Under the pieces are notes generated by a model. That model was not told the origin of the DNA and searched no databases. It was given only the letters and a program-made list of their open reading frames with translations. Positions 21,001 to 31,449 of a stretch of 64,000 nucleotides of DNA are shown here, piece by piece; position 1 is the stretch's first letter; each line of letters opens with the position of its first letter. Made by a program: the position numbers and the translations under genes. Origin of the DNA: Mesotaenium endlicherianum (lineage: Eukaryota; Streptophyta; Zygnematophyceae; Zygnematales; Mesotaeniaceae); contig WELA01011189.1 of the NCBI GenBank assembly GCA_009602735.1, positions 1 to 64,000 of the forward strand, in the 5' to 3' direction.

Positions 21001-23804
21001 GGCAGGGCGCTCAGCGATCCCCGCACGGCCCTCTTCCGGCACTTGCTCCGCGTCCTCAACATTGTTGAGGATCGCAAGCCGCCACACACACTCGCGTGGG
21101 TCCTGGAGAATGTGGCCGCGCGCCACGATCGCCGATCCTATGTTAGCGCCGACTTCGCTCTTTGCAGCAGCTACGTCGACCGCGAGGCCGTCATCAACGC
21201 TGCCCAGATTGGTTCCTTCGCGCACCGCGTCCGCGCCTACTTCACGAACCTGGCGATGCCCGGTACTCTCGAGGCGTTGGCCGCCTCTCATCCACGTCAC
21301 CCACGCACCGTCGACTCCATCCTCTATCCGATGCCCACGCCTGACGAGATCTTTGACGACATTGGCACGTGCACTTGGTTCTCAGTGCTGGATCTGCGTC
21401 AGGGCTTCAACCAGATTCCCATTGCCGAGGAGGACCAGCGTAAGACGGCGTTCTGGGGAGCACAGCGGCTCTACGAGTGGGTGGTGATGCCGTTTGGGTT
21501 GAAGAACGCGCCAGCTACCTTTCAGAGGGTGATGGATAAGGAGCTGGCCGGGCTGTTCTTTGCCCGATGCTACATCGATGACGTGCTCGTCTTCAGTCAG
21601 ACGTTTGAGGAGCACGTGGCGCACATCACTGCTGTCCTCGACCGCTTGGAGGCCGCTGGGCTCAAGTGCCATCCAGGCAAGTGCACTTTTGGGACCCGCG
21701 AGGTGGAGTACCTTGGCCACCTGCTCTCCTCCAGCAGCTTGGCACCCCAGCTGGCGAAGATCTCGGCCATCACAGGCATCCCACCTCCTACAGATCTCTC
21801 GCAGCTGCGGGCCTTCCTCGGCCTCGCCAACTACTACCGCCGCTTCGTGCCAGGGGTCCGCGAGCTAGCCAAGCCGCTCAACGAGTTGATCCGCAAGGGC
21901 GTTGCCTACATGTGGGGACCAGAGCAGCAGGCGGCATTTGATAAGCTCAAGGAGCTGCTGGTGAGTGCTCCTGTGCTTCGGCGTCTTGACTACGCAAAGC
22001 TCTTCATCCTCCACACCGACTGGTCGCAGGCAGGGCTGGGCGCTGTGCTGGTGCGGGAGCATGACGGCTTCGTAACCCGCTGCCCTCCTCGTGGGATCTC
22101 ACTGTGGCCCGCCACGATGAGGATGAGCCGGTAGCCTGGCACGCGGCGGCCTTCCTGGCCTTCACCATGGACGGCGATGTGCGGCCCGCAGGGCTCACTA
22201 GCCTGGACATGGTCACCGTCACCACTCGGCGATTGGCCCTGGCAGCGGCAAAGGATCAAGAGAGCTGGCAGCGCGGTCCCGAGGACGTGTGGGACGACGC
22301 CCCAGTGCTGCAGTACGTCACGGCCAAGGAGTTGGCACCCGATGTCAGCGTACGCGAGCGCGACCGCATCCTCATGCGCAGCCGCGACTTCATTTTCATG
22401 GAGGGGCGCGTGCGGCGCGTGATGGCAGACGGCTCCGTCCTGGTGGTCCCTGAGCCTGCCATACGCAGTCAGCTGGTGCGCCGAGTGCACGAGTCCCTCG
22501 GGCACTTCGGTGTCAAGCGCACCCTCTGTCTTCTTCAGGCCGAGTACTGGTGGCAAGGCATGACTAAGGTCGTCGCAGCTGTCGTCAGCAGCTGCACTCT
22601 CTGCGACCGTGTGCGCTCAAGCTTCACAGCGCGCACCGTTGCCCTCAGCCCCCTTCCTATTCGGGGGCTGTTCTACAGGTGGTCGCTTGACTTGGCTGGG
22701 GAGCTGCCCAAGTCTCGCCAGGGCAACCTCTACATCTTGGTGATGATTGAGCACATGTCCAAGTGGATCGAGCTTGTGCCCTTGCCCAGCAAGGCCAGTG
22801 AGGGGGTCGCTCAGGCCTTCCTCAATCAGGTCCTTAGCCGTTTTGGCGGCTGCGCTGAGGTGCTGACCGACCAGGGCAAGGAGTTCCAGGGCAGCTTTCA
22901 AAAGCTGCTGGAGCGCTCTATGATCGACCACCGCACCACCTCCCGCGATCATCCTCAGGCTGACGGCCTCGCCGAGCGCATGGTGCAGACCGTCAAGCTA
23001 GGGTTGCGGAAGTACTGCCTTGCCCACGACCGTACCTACTGGGACGACGCCCTCCCTTGGCTGGCGATGGGGTACAGGTTCAGTAAGCAGGCCTCCCTGG
23101 CCTCGCACTCTCCCTACTTCCTTCTCTACGGCCAACAGCCCATCCTGCCAGCAGCAGCCAGGAGTGTGGCCGAGAACGTCTTGGACTTGGACAGTCTCGA
23201 GACATGGAGTGCTCTTATCGGGCAGCGTGCTCAGCTCTTTCGGCGCCTGATGCCCATGGCCATGGATAACCTCAGCATCGCACAGCATCGCGACACACTG
23301 AGGTACGCCATGACTCGTGGAGGAGCCTATCATCCGCGGGTGTTGCAGTTTTCCGCAGGTGACTTCGTGTACCTGCGACGCCAGACGAAAAACACCCTCG
23401 ACACCAGCAGCTCGCCGGTCATCCTGCGCGTCAAGCGTGCCTTGGCNCGCGTCAAGCGTACCTTGGCGTCAGGAGTCCTGGAGCTGGAAGGCGCAGATGG
23501 CCGTCTTCACAAGGACCACACGAAAAACTGTGGGCTGTGCCACCTTCCTAACCTTGACTTGCAGGTCCGTCCCCGCGACGTGCGGCCGCCCAAGGACTGG
23601 GCGTGCCAGATCTGTCACAGCACTGGCCAGGAGGCCAAGATGCTGCTCTGCGACAGCTGCAACCTCGGCTTCCACACCAGCTGCCTCGACCCTCCGCTGG
23701 CCCGCGTGCCCGCAGGCGATTGGTTTTGCAGTGGCTGCTCTGAGTTGGCCTTAGGCAGCGATCCAGCCCATCAGCTTGACGCTGAGAGCTGGGGGGGGTA
23801 TTAA
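18057..23804 (+). pseudogene. pol region, DNMT element copy 2 (protease, linker, DNMT, RT, RNase H, integrase, PHD)
   Basis: An aspartic protease lies near 18330-18640 (MFDTGAQPVLIS ... LLGQDVLF). A long low-complexity Pro/Arg/Ser/Thr linker follows (~18850-20300), with a repeated THYDETR-like TPPYD(E/D)TR pattern near 19800-19900. The DNMT domain is at ~20700-21330 (motifs LFAGIATG, ECQGFS, LENV, HRVRAYF). RT is at ~21330-21620 (YIDD), then RNase H, then integrase at ~22480-23200 (HESLGH, CTLC, TDQG, AERM). The PHD finger is at ~23600-23740 (CQIC, CDSC, FHTSC, WFCSGC). The protein blocks match copy 1 closely. A single N at 23447 is an assembly join. Broken overall. Confidence 0.8.
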
Positions 23805-23936
23805 AACATTTGACGCTTGACTCCCTTTTTTGGCTTTAAAGCCATTTGTATTATAGACTTCATTGCAGCAAAGCCTGCTTGTCTATTGTGTGTTGCTTAT
23901 GTCAACAATGCGCACCCGATCTCTTAACGCACGACA
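23782..23936 (+). repeat. Polypurine tract and B1 repeat, DNMT element copy 2
   Basis: GAGAGCT and eight G (23791-23798) lead into the ~140-base B repeat, ending GCACGACA at 23936. GC follows, then A2. Such a tract normally marks the start of the 3' LTR, so by that rule the LTR would be B1+A2. Confidence 0.8.
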
Positions 23937-23938
23937 GC

Positions 23939-24922
23939 TGTCATGATTTATTGAGTTGAGGTTGCCGCACGAAATCGAGCTCCACATGTGTGAACCATCA
24001 ACCTAGGAAGGCCGACTTTGCATAGACTTGACGCATCCAGACGTTGACCTTTTCTCAATTTCCAAGTCACCAAAGTGTAGCGCGTCAAGTCACCTTCCAA
24101 ATGGCACCAGGTTCGCGTCATTTGGTCAAGTATCGAGCGAGATATGAGCGATCTAGTTCGCGTCACCTACCGGCCCCTAGCGGATCCTCACCAAAGGGCA
24201 ATCTGTGTTTCAATGTGCACAAAGGGACACATTCTTGCCTATTCGTGACCCCCTAAAACCCCTAGCTTGTACGCACAAATCCGCGAGTCCCTTAGCCTAC
24301 ATAAGCTTTGCATTTCCATAGTATATGTGCATCATTGAGGCTATAACTTGGTGACTGCATCACCTACTCCTAGAGGAAGCTTCCTCAATTTCCAGATCCA
24401 CTTTTGAGGCGCTATCTAGGTAGAATCACCCAAGGTAAGCTCGGCCAATGAGAGACACATAGCATATCCTACGCACCTTGCTTTGATTGGTTTGAGTTAT
24501 GCTTAGCCTATAGGAGTGCTAGTACATGCCTTGTACACATTAGTGGACATAGGAGAGCCTCCTAGAGTGACTACATANCCCGCCGGATTTCCTGGAGTAT
24601 AAGTACTAGAGATGTCCCTAGAAGAGACATCTCTTAGAAGTCCATTATGCCAGGTGTAAGTAACAGAGATTATCAGTAAAGCTTACACTTTTATCTCTTG
24701 TGTTTTTAGGACCACTTAGTTACTCTCTTGTGAAGAGCAAGCCCTCCGGGCTTCTAGTCACTTGAAGAACTTCACAAGTGGTGAGCAAAGTCACAGCTTA
24801 AGCCCTTGCCATAGGACTACTCTGAAGATCATGATGTGCTTCCAGTGATCTTTTGGGCCATACTTCATTGGTTGTTTTCCTACCAGATTACAGTCTTGAG
24901 GTGCTCACTCTGGAGAGTACAC
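23939..24922 (+). repeat. A2 terminal repeat of DNMT element copy 2
   Basis: Matches A1 from TGTCATGATTT to GGAGAGTACAC. The single N at 24578 stands where A1 has about 20 more bases, so it is an assembly gap. Confidence 0.85.
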
Positions 24923-24929
24923 GATCCTT

Positions 24930-25068
24930 GGAATTAAACATTTGACGCTTGACTCCCTTTTTTGGCTATGAAGCCATTTGTATTATAGACTTCATCGCAG
25001 CAAAGCCTGCTTGTCTATTGTGTGTTGCTTATGTCGACAATGCGCACCCGATCTCTTAACGCACGACA
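24930..25068 (+). repeat. B2 repeat, outer end of DNMT element copy 2
   Basis: Second copy of the B tail, starting GGAATTAAACATTTGACGC and ending GCACGACA. It is followed by TTATAGG of the interrupted A-like LTR. Confidence 0.85.
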
Positions 25069-25369
25069 TTATAGGAGCTTATTATATATCAACCTACTGA
25101 TATTATGTCCTAAACATGTAACAGATAATCTCAGCAAACTATACTTGGATACAAAAGTCATCCTGCTTACCTCTTCGACAAAGTCAGCAAACTACACTAT
25201 GCTACAAAAGTCATCCTGCTGACCTTTTTGACAACGTAAGTAAACTCGCATGATATCAATACATATTCATTTCGATGAACTCGCACATGTGAGTATATTG
25301 ACATATTATTTATTTGATGATATATGAGTATGTGCAATTAATTGAATAAATATGAATCGATTCATTACA
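25069..25369 (-). repeat. Diverged A-like LTR, second piece, with a 53-bp tandem duplication
   Basis: Ends GATTCATTACA at 25369, as LTR-A does on the minus strand. Two tandem copies of a ~53-base unit (25132-25184, 25185-25237; CAGCAAACTA...AAAAGTCATCCTGCT) lie inside. Confidence 0.55.
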
Positions 25370-27018
25370 CTGTTTGACCCCCCCGGCTCCATACTTAGTC
25401 GTTTTGACCTGTTGATTACGTGCCAGGTTCCTTGCGACATGAGCTATCGTTTGAGATTAACTTCACAAAAAACAAGTAAGAATTACGAAATTCCGAGCAC
25501 GTACCAGAGGGCCAAGTAGTTGGTCCAGAAAGTGGCAGTTGGTCCATATAGGGACCTTTGAGCTATCTTGTGTTCAGCTATTTTATGGTCATTTGAATGA
25601 AGACGACTCTGATGTGGTGTGTGTGCCTATATGCATGCGTAATGCCAACACGACGTTAAACACAATTATTTTCTCTATCAAGCTGTTGAACCTTTGCCGT
25701 ATTGCATATGTCATTAACAATTTGTACCATAACACTGTACTTGTGGACCTGGTAGGCAGAAGTCCATGAGTTTCTGAAGGAGAAGCTCTAGTCCTCGAGT
25801 TTGTCTCTTTCTTGTTCCTTAAGTTAGTGTGCAACTATGGCACACCACGGTAAGTGATTCAAGGGGTATACATGAGTAAACTGAATTGATTATAAGGGCA
25901 AAGATTGCTCCTTGATTACACCCTTCCAACGAACTCTGATCTTATGCTTTTAAATGAAATATATGTTTCGAATAAGCGAGATTCATTTTGCAAGCAGTTT
26001 CAAATCGTATTGTTGCCGTTCTTTATGATGCTATTAGTACGCGGTTTTTGAGATACCGCGTCACTTGCTGGCCAAGTGTTAGGTAACAGATGGACTTGGA
26101 GCAAGATGTGAATCTAGTTTGCTGTAAGCTAGGTTTGCTATTTATAATCTTCGTAAGGGCTCAATCAGGCATTACGAATTATATGTCTTTACGATACTAC
26201 TAAGAACCTACATTCAAAACTCAAGTTTCTCTCTTCTAATCTCTGGTGAATTTATGCAAGTGAAGGTGTAGGGATGGACAAGCAATTCTCTTAAGCCAAG
26301 TAACCAGGCACCTCAGCCCTTACCGTCACAATCGCCCCATTTATCTGTACCTCCACCTTCACGTCTATGTAGCAATCCAACCATGACACCCTAATGTGCT
26401 CCTCCACTAAAGGGGGAAGTCTCCATGACTATGCCCAAGCCAATAGGCCATTCAATTTGTTTCATAATCAGCCATGATTAGCTGGTCCATCATTGAATGG
26501 TCCGCTCTAAATAACGTCAGTCCAACTCCAACACCATTTTTCCGATTCCAAGAAGACAGCGAACTTTTCCCCCACGCAGCTTTAGGAGGATTTTTACCAA
26601 CTGTCACTTAGGTCTAGTTTGCACGTGCCACCAAATTTAATGGTTCTCAATAATTTGCGACAGAGAGGAGGGGTGGCTACGATACTGTGCGTGGCGTCAT
26701 GAAATGATTTTGGACGTGGGGTGATTGAGGGTGGGAGGAAGGGGGAGGGGTAGAGCACTGCCTCTGCCTCCGCAAGAAAATTGTAGGAAAGTCCAAAGTA
26801 GTAGTACTTGTTGAGCTTGGCGACAGCCCTAAAGGTGGAGTAGACTGGCAGGGTCAGGTATTAGATAAGTGAAGGGGTCGAAAAAGGGGGTCAATGCATG
26901 ACATCATTCTCAAATACTAGAATGACCTAAATAATGCCGGACGGGTCGATTAGGCTCAATATAAATTCATACTGTATAACCAACTCCGGAAGAATTGGTA
27001 TTAGTTTATGGCAAAGAT
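25370..27018. other. Gene-free stretch with repeat E (plus copy)
   Basis: 25600-26000 is the plus-strand relative of 14820-15130. The shared block includes the TAAGTGA(T/G)TCAAGGGGTAT motif. The rest (26060-27018) is unique-looking with no recognisable gene; a G-rich patch lies near 26725-26760. Confidence 0.4.
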
Positions 27019-28245
27019 TGTAATGGATCAGTATATTGGTAGATGTAATATTCATTTATACATAAGTACTTAATTAAGTTCAGTCTGCTGAACTTTAGTC
27101 AGCATTCAGTCTGTTGGACTTCATATACTTATCAGTTTAATGATTCAGCCGAGAGCAACAGGCTGAAGTCAACATAGGTCAGCTTGCTGACACATTTTTT
27201 GACAACCAGCTGACTTCCGTACTTGGTAGCAGCAAACTGCTTAGATATGCATCTAAGTGTGATATGCTAGATGAATGGCCAGATGACATTTTTTGGATCG
27301 ATGGCGATTCGGGATGATGGGAGATGGTGGTGGATTTGGTTAACCGAGGTCCTACCAACGTTGTAGTGAAACAGATAGATAAAGTACTTAGTAAAACAGA
27401 ATACTTTATCTATTCAAGACAAGGATCTTTGAACACAAGTGGTAGCTTCTTGAAAGAGAGATGGCTTCTTGAAAGTTAATATATTTCTGGATTTTGGCAA
27501 GTACAAGAGTGATTCTCGAATGTCTTTCTATGTTCTAGCTCTTGTTTATATACTTGCTACATAAGTAATTTCTAGGAAGGTGTATGTTGATGTGTTGGCA
27601 CCCAACACATCCCAAAACTTGCCACCTCTTTCTAGAATAATGTACACATGTCCTTTTGACCTAAAAATGGCACATCTGACTTTTGCCACATGGAGTTCTT
27701 CTAGGTCTTTCCTCTAACTTCGAAAATGCCTTGGAAGGTTCAAAGGACATGAACCAAGTTACTAGAGTACCTATTCACACTTGACTCCACACAATACTAC
27801 TCCAAATATATTTGAAAACATTAAAATATATGCGAACTAATATATAATAACTCAAATCACTACAAACGTGGTTCACTCCCGGGTAGGCGGTGCCATCGCA
27901 CTTGCCGTTGAACAGTAAACGCATTCCATGTACATATGCTAGACATTGCTCTCGAGTTCGGCATTCAAAAACGAGGCCAACTCTCTTGTACTGCTTACTG
28001 GGAGATATCTAAATCCAAGGCGAGAAGCCATTGATACGCAGTGTCTTCTAGCCTTGCTTATGTATGAGTTTACCAATTGCTTTATTGATGCTAGTTTACT
28101 TGCATTTGACTTGCGAGTATTGTCCACTGCTAGTGTGTTGTCTTTTGCTGGTTAATCAGTGAACAGAAAATACCATAAAGATTCCTCGCTGATATAAAGA
28201 TCTTTATTAATTGTTAATCGCCTATTGGTAAGACGATTCATTTCA
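27019..28245 (+). repeat. Solo LTR of family A, interrupted by LTR-D
   Basis: Starts TGTAATGGATC and ends GATTCATTTCA, with no internal element sequence. The flanks AAGAT (27014-27018) and AATAT (28246-28250) could be a worn 5-bp target duplication. The two LTR pieces are 27019-27361 and 27865-28245. Confidence 0.8.
27362..27864. repeat. Solo LTR of an unknown family (D) inside the solo LTR-A
   Basis: 503 bases, with perfect 8-bp inverted ends TGTAGTGA/TCACTACA and a perfect 5-bp target duplication AACGT (27357-27361, 27865-27869). It has a TATATAC box near 27548 and an inverted repeat (GATAGATAAAGTA/TACTTTATCTATT) near its left end. Size and ends fit an LTR, perhaps Ty1/copia, but no coding part is present to prove the family. 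Confidence 0.7.
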
Positions 28246-30795
28246 AATATCAAGTTGTTTCGACACAATTATACTAGTAAAATTTGTGTTGCTAATGTGT
28301 TGGCATGGTCTAATCGTCAATCTTGTTTTTGTATTTGTAGAGCTGGAAGTTAGGTAAAGTTCTTTATTTATCAAGCTGCAATTATGTTTGCAAACCCTAT
28401 TTTTAAAGCATTCACAAGGAACTTGGACTTTCCACATAATTAGACAAGCACAAATCGACTTGCTAATTTGCACGTGGCCCAATCACCAATTCTGTAGCAA
28501 GAACCAATGTCGATGCTCAAAAAGTATATATCTTAAGGTACACTTTGCACCTCCAAGGGGAGTTTCTATATTGCTGACATATATTCTGCCTGAATGCGCC
28601 CATATACTCATCTTTTCCTTGTTAAGTGACTTGGGCCACGCGTGCTGCGCCGTCTTAACTTGTAAAAGTTGCTACTCTTGTCGTTGGCGCATAGCGCTCG
28701 AATAGTCGTTGACAATATCTCGTCTTATATCATACTATGTAGAACCATCCTGCATACGTGTAAGACCTACTCCAGTGAGTCACCAGATCATGTGCAGGCC
28801 CCAAGATTTTACCAAAAGTTCAAATTTTGAAAACATCCGGGACCGGACGCCCGTGATTTTCAATATTATTCTGAAGATGGTTTTTTACTTCTTTGTGTTT
28901 GGGAAAAAATCCGAGCAATATCCGTAAGCTATATGGGAAATGTTTTAAAGTATGACGCGAAGTCGTAGATTATCGCGAAATAAATCCTTGTATTTGGGAG
29001 CGGATGGTTCACAAAATCCAACATCTAACGAAGCAAATAACATCGAAATTTACGCGAATCGTGGGGCAATTTATTTGTACATAACACTGGTCGCAGGCTC
29101 TAGCCTCCAGGCTCCGGCGTTTAGCACGACCATGGGGGCGGTAGGCACGATCATGGCACTCACATTGTACACACGATGCTGACGTCCAATAATCGTGATT
29201 ATTACTTCTGGTATTGTCGTCGGGAGTGACAAACAGCTCAGGAGCTTAATCGCAACTATACGAAGGCCTGAAGTGACCTGAAGCTGCTGCTTGACGTGGG
29301 CGACCAGAAAGGATCAACAAATTTGCGTCTGAGTCGATTATGACAGTTCACCTGAGAGCTGTTTGCAGACAGACAGCGCAAATTATAATTACGAATCTGA
29401 CAACGTCGAGGGCCAACATATGACACGTCAACGTGCCTTTTAGCAATATGTCGAAGTCGAGGTTCTTGAATGCACTTGGACGCCTGCTAGCCTAAATCCC
29501 GAGGTCCGAGTCCCGAGTCCCGACTCCCGACCCCCGACTCCCGACTCCCGACTCCCGTGTCCCGAGTCCCGACTCTCGCTTCCCGAGTCCCGAGTCCTGA
29601 GTCCCGAATCCCGACTCCCCAGTCCCCAGTTCCCCCTGCTTGACAGGCCCTAGCCTGCCCCCCTAGCTTGCAGTTTGCGGTCGTGAACCGCTGCGGACTG
29701 CATGGCTTCTATGACTGGCCATGATCTTTTCGTCCATTGACTGTTCAACACGTAGCAATGCCTTCATGCATTTTGTGGTGAGGGTACAATTAAATCATTA
29801 CGTAGGTTTTGCTTGTCAACGGCGGATGGGATTGATGAGATAAGGACATTATTTATTCAAGGAAGTAGCAGGTACATTTGGGATCGGACCGTTTGTCCAG
29901 TTCTGTCGAAAGTTGGAGTTTTGAGTAAATCCGTTTCTGATTGCAACATGTTACAGCCTCTTTCTGAGCAGCAATCCAAACGGGTGGCAACTCGACCTTG
30001 ATTTGCAGCTTCATTCTGCACGTCACCGACAAGCAGCGTAGAACTCCTGTCTTGACTGCGAGGACCTGGAAAAAGTCTAGTGAAGTTTGTTGCAGGCATT
30101 GTGCTCTTGCCCTGAAGACCTTGTGCTGCCTCATGCTCGTCCTGTGACGCCCGTTACGGGAACATCATTTGAATCAGCCATAAACTACTGTACCAGATGC
30201 TACCGCATCATTTGTAACGGATTTGTAATAGTTCCTATGAGTTCCTACCAGCGCCAGACCAGACAGGCCAGAAAATGTTCTCTAGCTTGCAATCAGATCA
30301 GCATCCCACGTTTGACAGCGCCAGGTGTTACCACACTACTCAGGTCTGCCTGGGTCAGCCCCTCCCACATTCAAAACACGGGACCAATTTGGACCAATTT
30401 CATTTTTGTGCTTGTCGTTATTGTTGCGAGCTGAAGGTGTGCTCCTCCATGCTCCTCGCGTTTACCCGGTGACAGACGAGCTTTTCTCATCACTTTCCGC
30501 TTCCTCCACCTCGAGAAGACGAGTGCATCAGCATTTGTGTGTGAAACTCTGGTGCTGATGTGATTGGAGACGGTCTTCGATGTTCATCTAGAACTTTAGA
30601 GTGTCTAGTGCCTGCATAGTGCCCCCCGAACGTCTACGGAACTGAAGTCTTCCGTGGCACTTGCACATCGTTGTCGGCAGCAACATTGCAAGGAGGAGTA
30701 CTTTGGTAGCCACCCATAGCCGTCTACAGAAAGACAATGTCCGTCGTTAGACAGCCCAAGAGCGCGGTGTGAATTGAAGTGCGTCGTGGTGAATA
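28246..30795. other. Intergenic stretch upstream of the calmodulin-like gene
   Basis: Several short open frames occur in different frames, none with a recognisable domain. Apart from the heptamer minisatellite near 29500, I see nothing assignable. The last ~200 bases would hold the promoter and leader of the gene at 30796, but no clear TATA box stands out. Confidence 0.4.
29496..29630. repeat. Heptamer minisatellite (TCCCGAN)n
   Basis: Nearly uninterrupted run of seven-base units, mostly TCCCGAG or TCCCGAC, about 18 copies. On the minus strand this gives regularly spaced GGG runs (GGGAGTCGGGAGTCGGG), a classic G-quadruplex pattern. Confidence 0.85.
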
Positions 30796-31449
30796 TTGCG
30801 ACGGGCCTCCTTGAACACAGAGCTGCACAATCACTCTGCTGTGACTCTCCCCAGCAACATGTTAGACATGACAACTCCTTCTATTCTGGCAAAGTTCGAA
30901 GGAGAGCCTAAAGCCACATACGCAAGCAAGCACAGCCTGTCCTCTGACGAAGTGCAGGACTTGATGTACGCCTTCCAACAGTTTGACGTCAATGGAGATG
31001 GTAAAATATCAGCAACTGACCTAGGGGCAGTCTTGAGGTGCCTGGGTGATATCCCGACGGAGAAGGAATTGGAGCTCATGGTGAAGGAATTTGACGTGGA
31101 CGGAGATGGAAGCATCAACCTGCAGGAGTTCATAGAGCTGAACGCCCTGGCCGCAAAGGACGAGGGTGACGCGAAGAGGAGCGAACTGCTGGAAGTCTTC
31201 AAGCTGTTTGACAGCGACGGCAGCGGCTTCATCTCTGCCAACGAGCTGCACGCTGTCTTCACAAGCCTGGGCGAGACAGGCGTCTCACTCGGGGACTGTA
31301 CCCGGATGATTGCAGGAGTGGACACCAATGGCGACGGCTACGTGGGGTTCGAGGAGTTTGAGAACATGATGTACAATGCGTGCATCCCGAGCACGCCCTC
31401 AAGCTCATCTGACGGCTACGAGAGCGACTTGAAGAAGCTTCCTCTGTAA
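30796..31449 (+). CDS. Calmodulin-like protein (CML), four EF hands
   Basis: Single-exon gene of 217 codons. Four canonical EF-hand loops: 64-75 (DVNGDGKISATD), 100-111 (DVDGDGSINLQE), 139-150 (DSDGSGFISANE) and 176-187 (DTNGDGYVGFEE). Loop 1 ends in Asp rather than Glu, which often lowers Ca2+ affinity or favours Mg2+. The pairs are joined by a charged linker (KDEGDAKRSELLE), as in calmodulin. The N-terminal extension (~55 residues) and Ser-rich tail (STPSSSSDGYES) are unlike calmodulin itself, so CML is the better label. Translation could instead start at Met22 (30859), which begins a second plausible start (MLDMTTPS). I see no N-myristoylation site. Expected role: cytosolic or nuclear Ca2+ sensor that binds target proteins. 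The targets are unknown. Confidence 0.93.
   Translation: MRRASLNTELHNHSAVTLPSNMLDMTTPSILAKFEGEPKATYASKHSLSSDEVQDLMYAFQQFDVNGDGKISATDLGAVLRCLGDIPTEKELELMVKEFDVDGDGSINLQEFIELNALAAKDEGDAKRSELLEVFKLFDSDGSGFISANELHAVFTSLGETGVSLGDCTRMIAGVDTNGDGYVGFEEFENMMYNACIPSTPSSSSDGYESDLKKLPL

Larger units (their letters stand above)
15802..25068 (+). mobile_element. DNMT-bearing Ty3/gypsy-type element, copy 2, with split direct repeats
   Basis: Starts TGTCATGA and ends GCACGACA. The 5' flank ATTAT (15797-15801) recurs at the 3' end (25068-25072; TTAT if the terminal A is counted as element). Order: A1 repeat (15802-16809), gag, protease, linker, DNMT, RT, RNase H, integrase, PHD, polypurine tract (23782-23798), B1 (23797-23936), GC, A2 (23939-24922), B2 (24930-25068). 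It is nested in an old A-like LTR, which confirms the ends. A1 and A2 differ by only a few percent by eye, so it is young relative to family A. The coding region is broken, about four breaks. No site resembling the Met-tRNA PBS of families A and C follows A1. Confidence 0.85.

Noticed and set aside
15802-25068. DIRS/Ngaro-type tyrosine-recombinase element
   Set aside because: Repeat order fits, but the coding part has an HHCC/DDE integrase and the site shows a duplication. No tyrosine recombinase was seen.
29813-30434. Overlapping short open frames before the CML gene
   Set aside because: No domain, no consistent start and no codon bias; likely chance.
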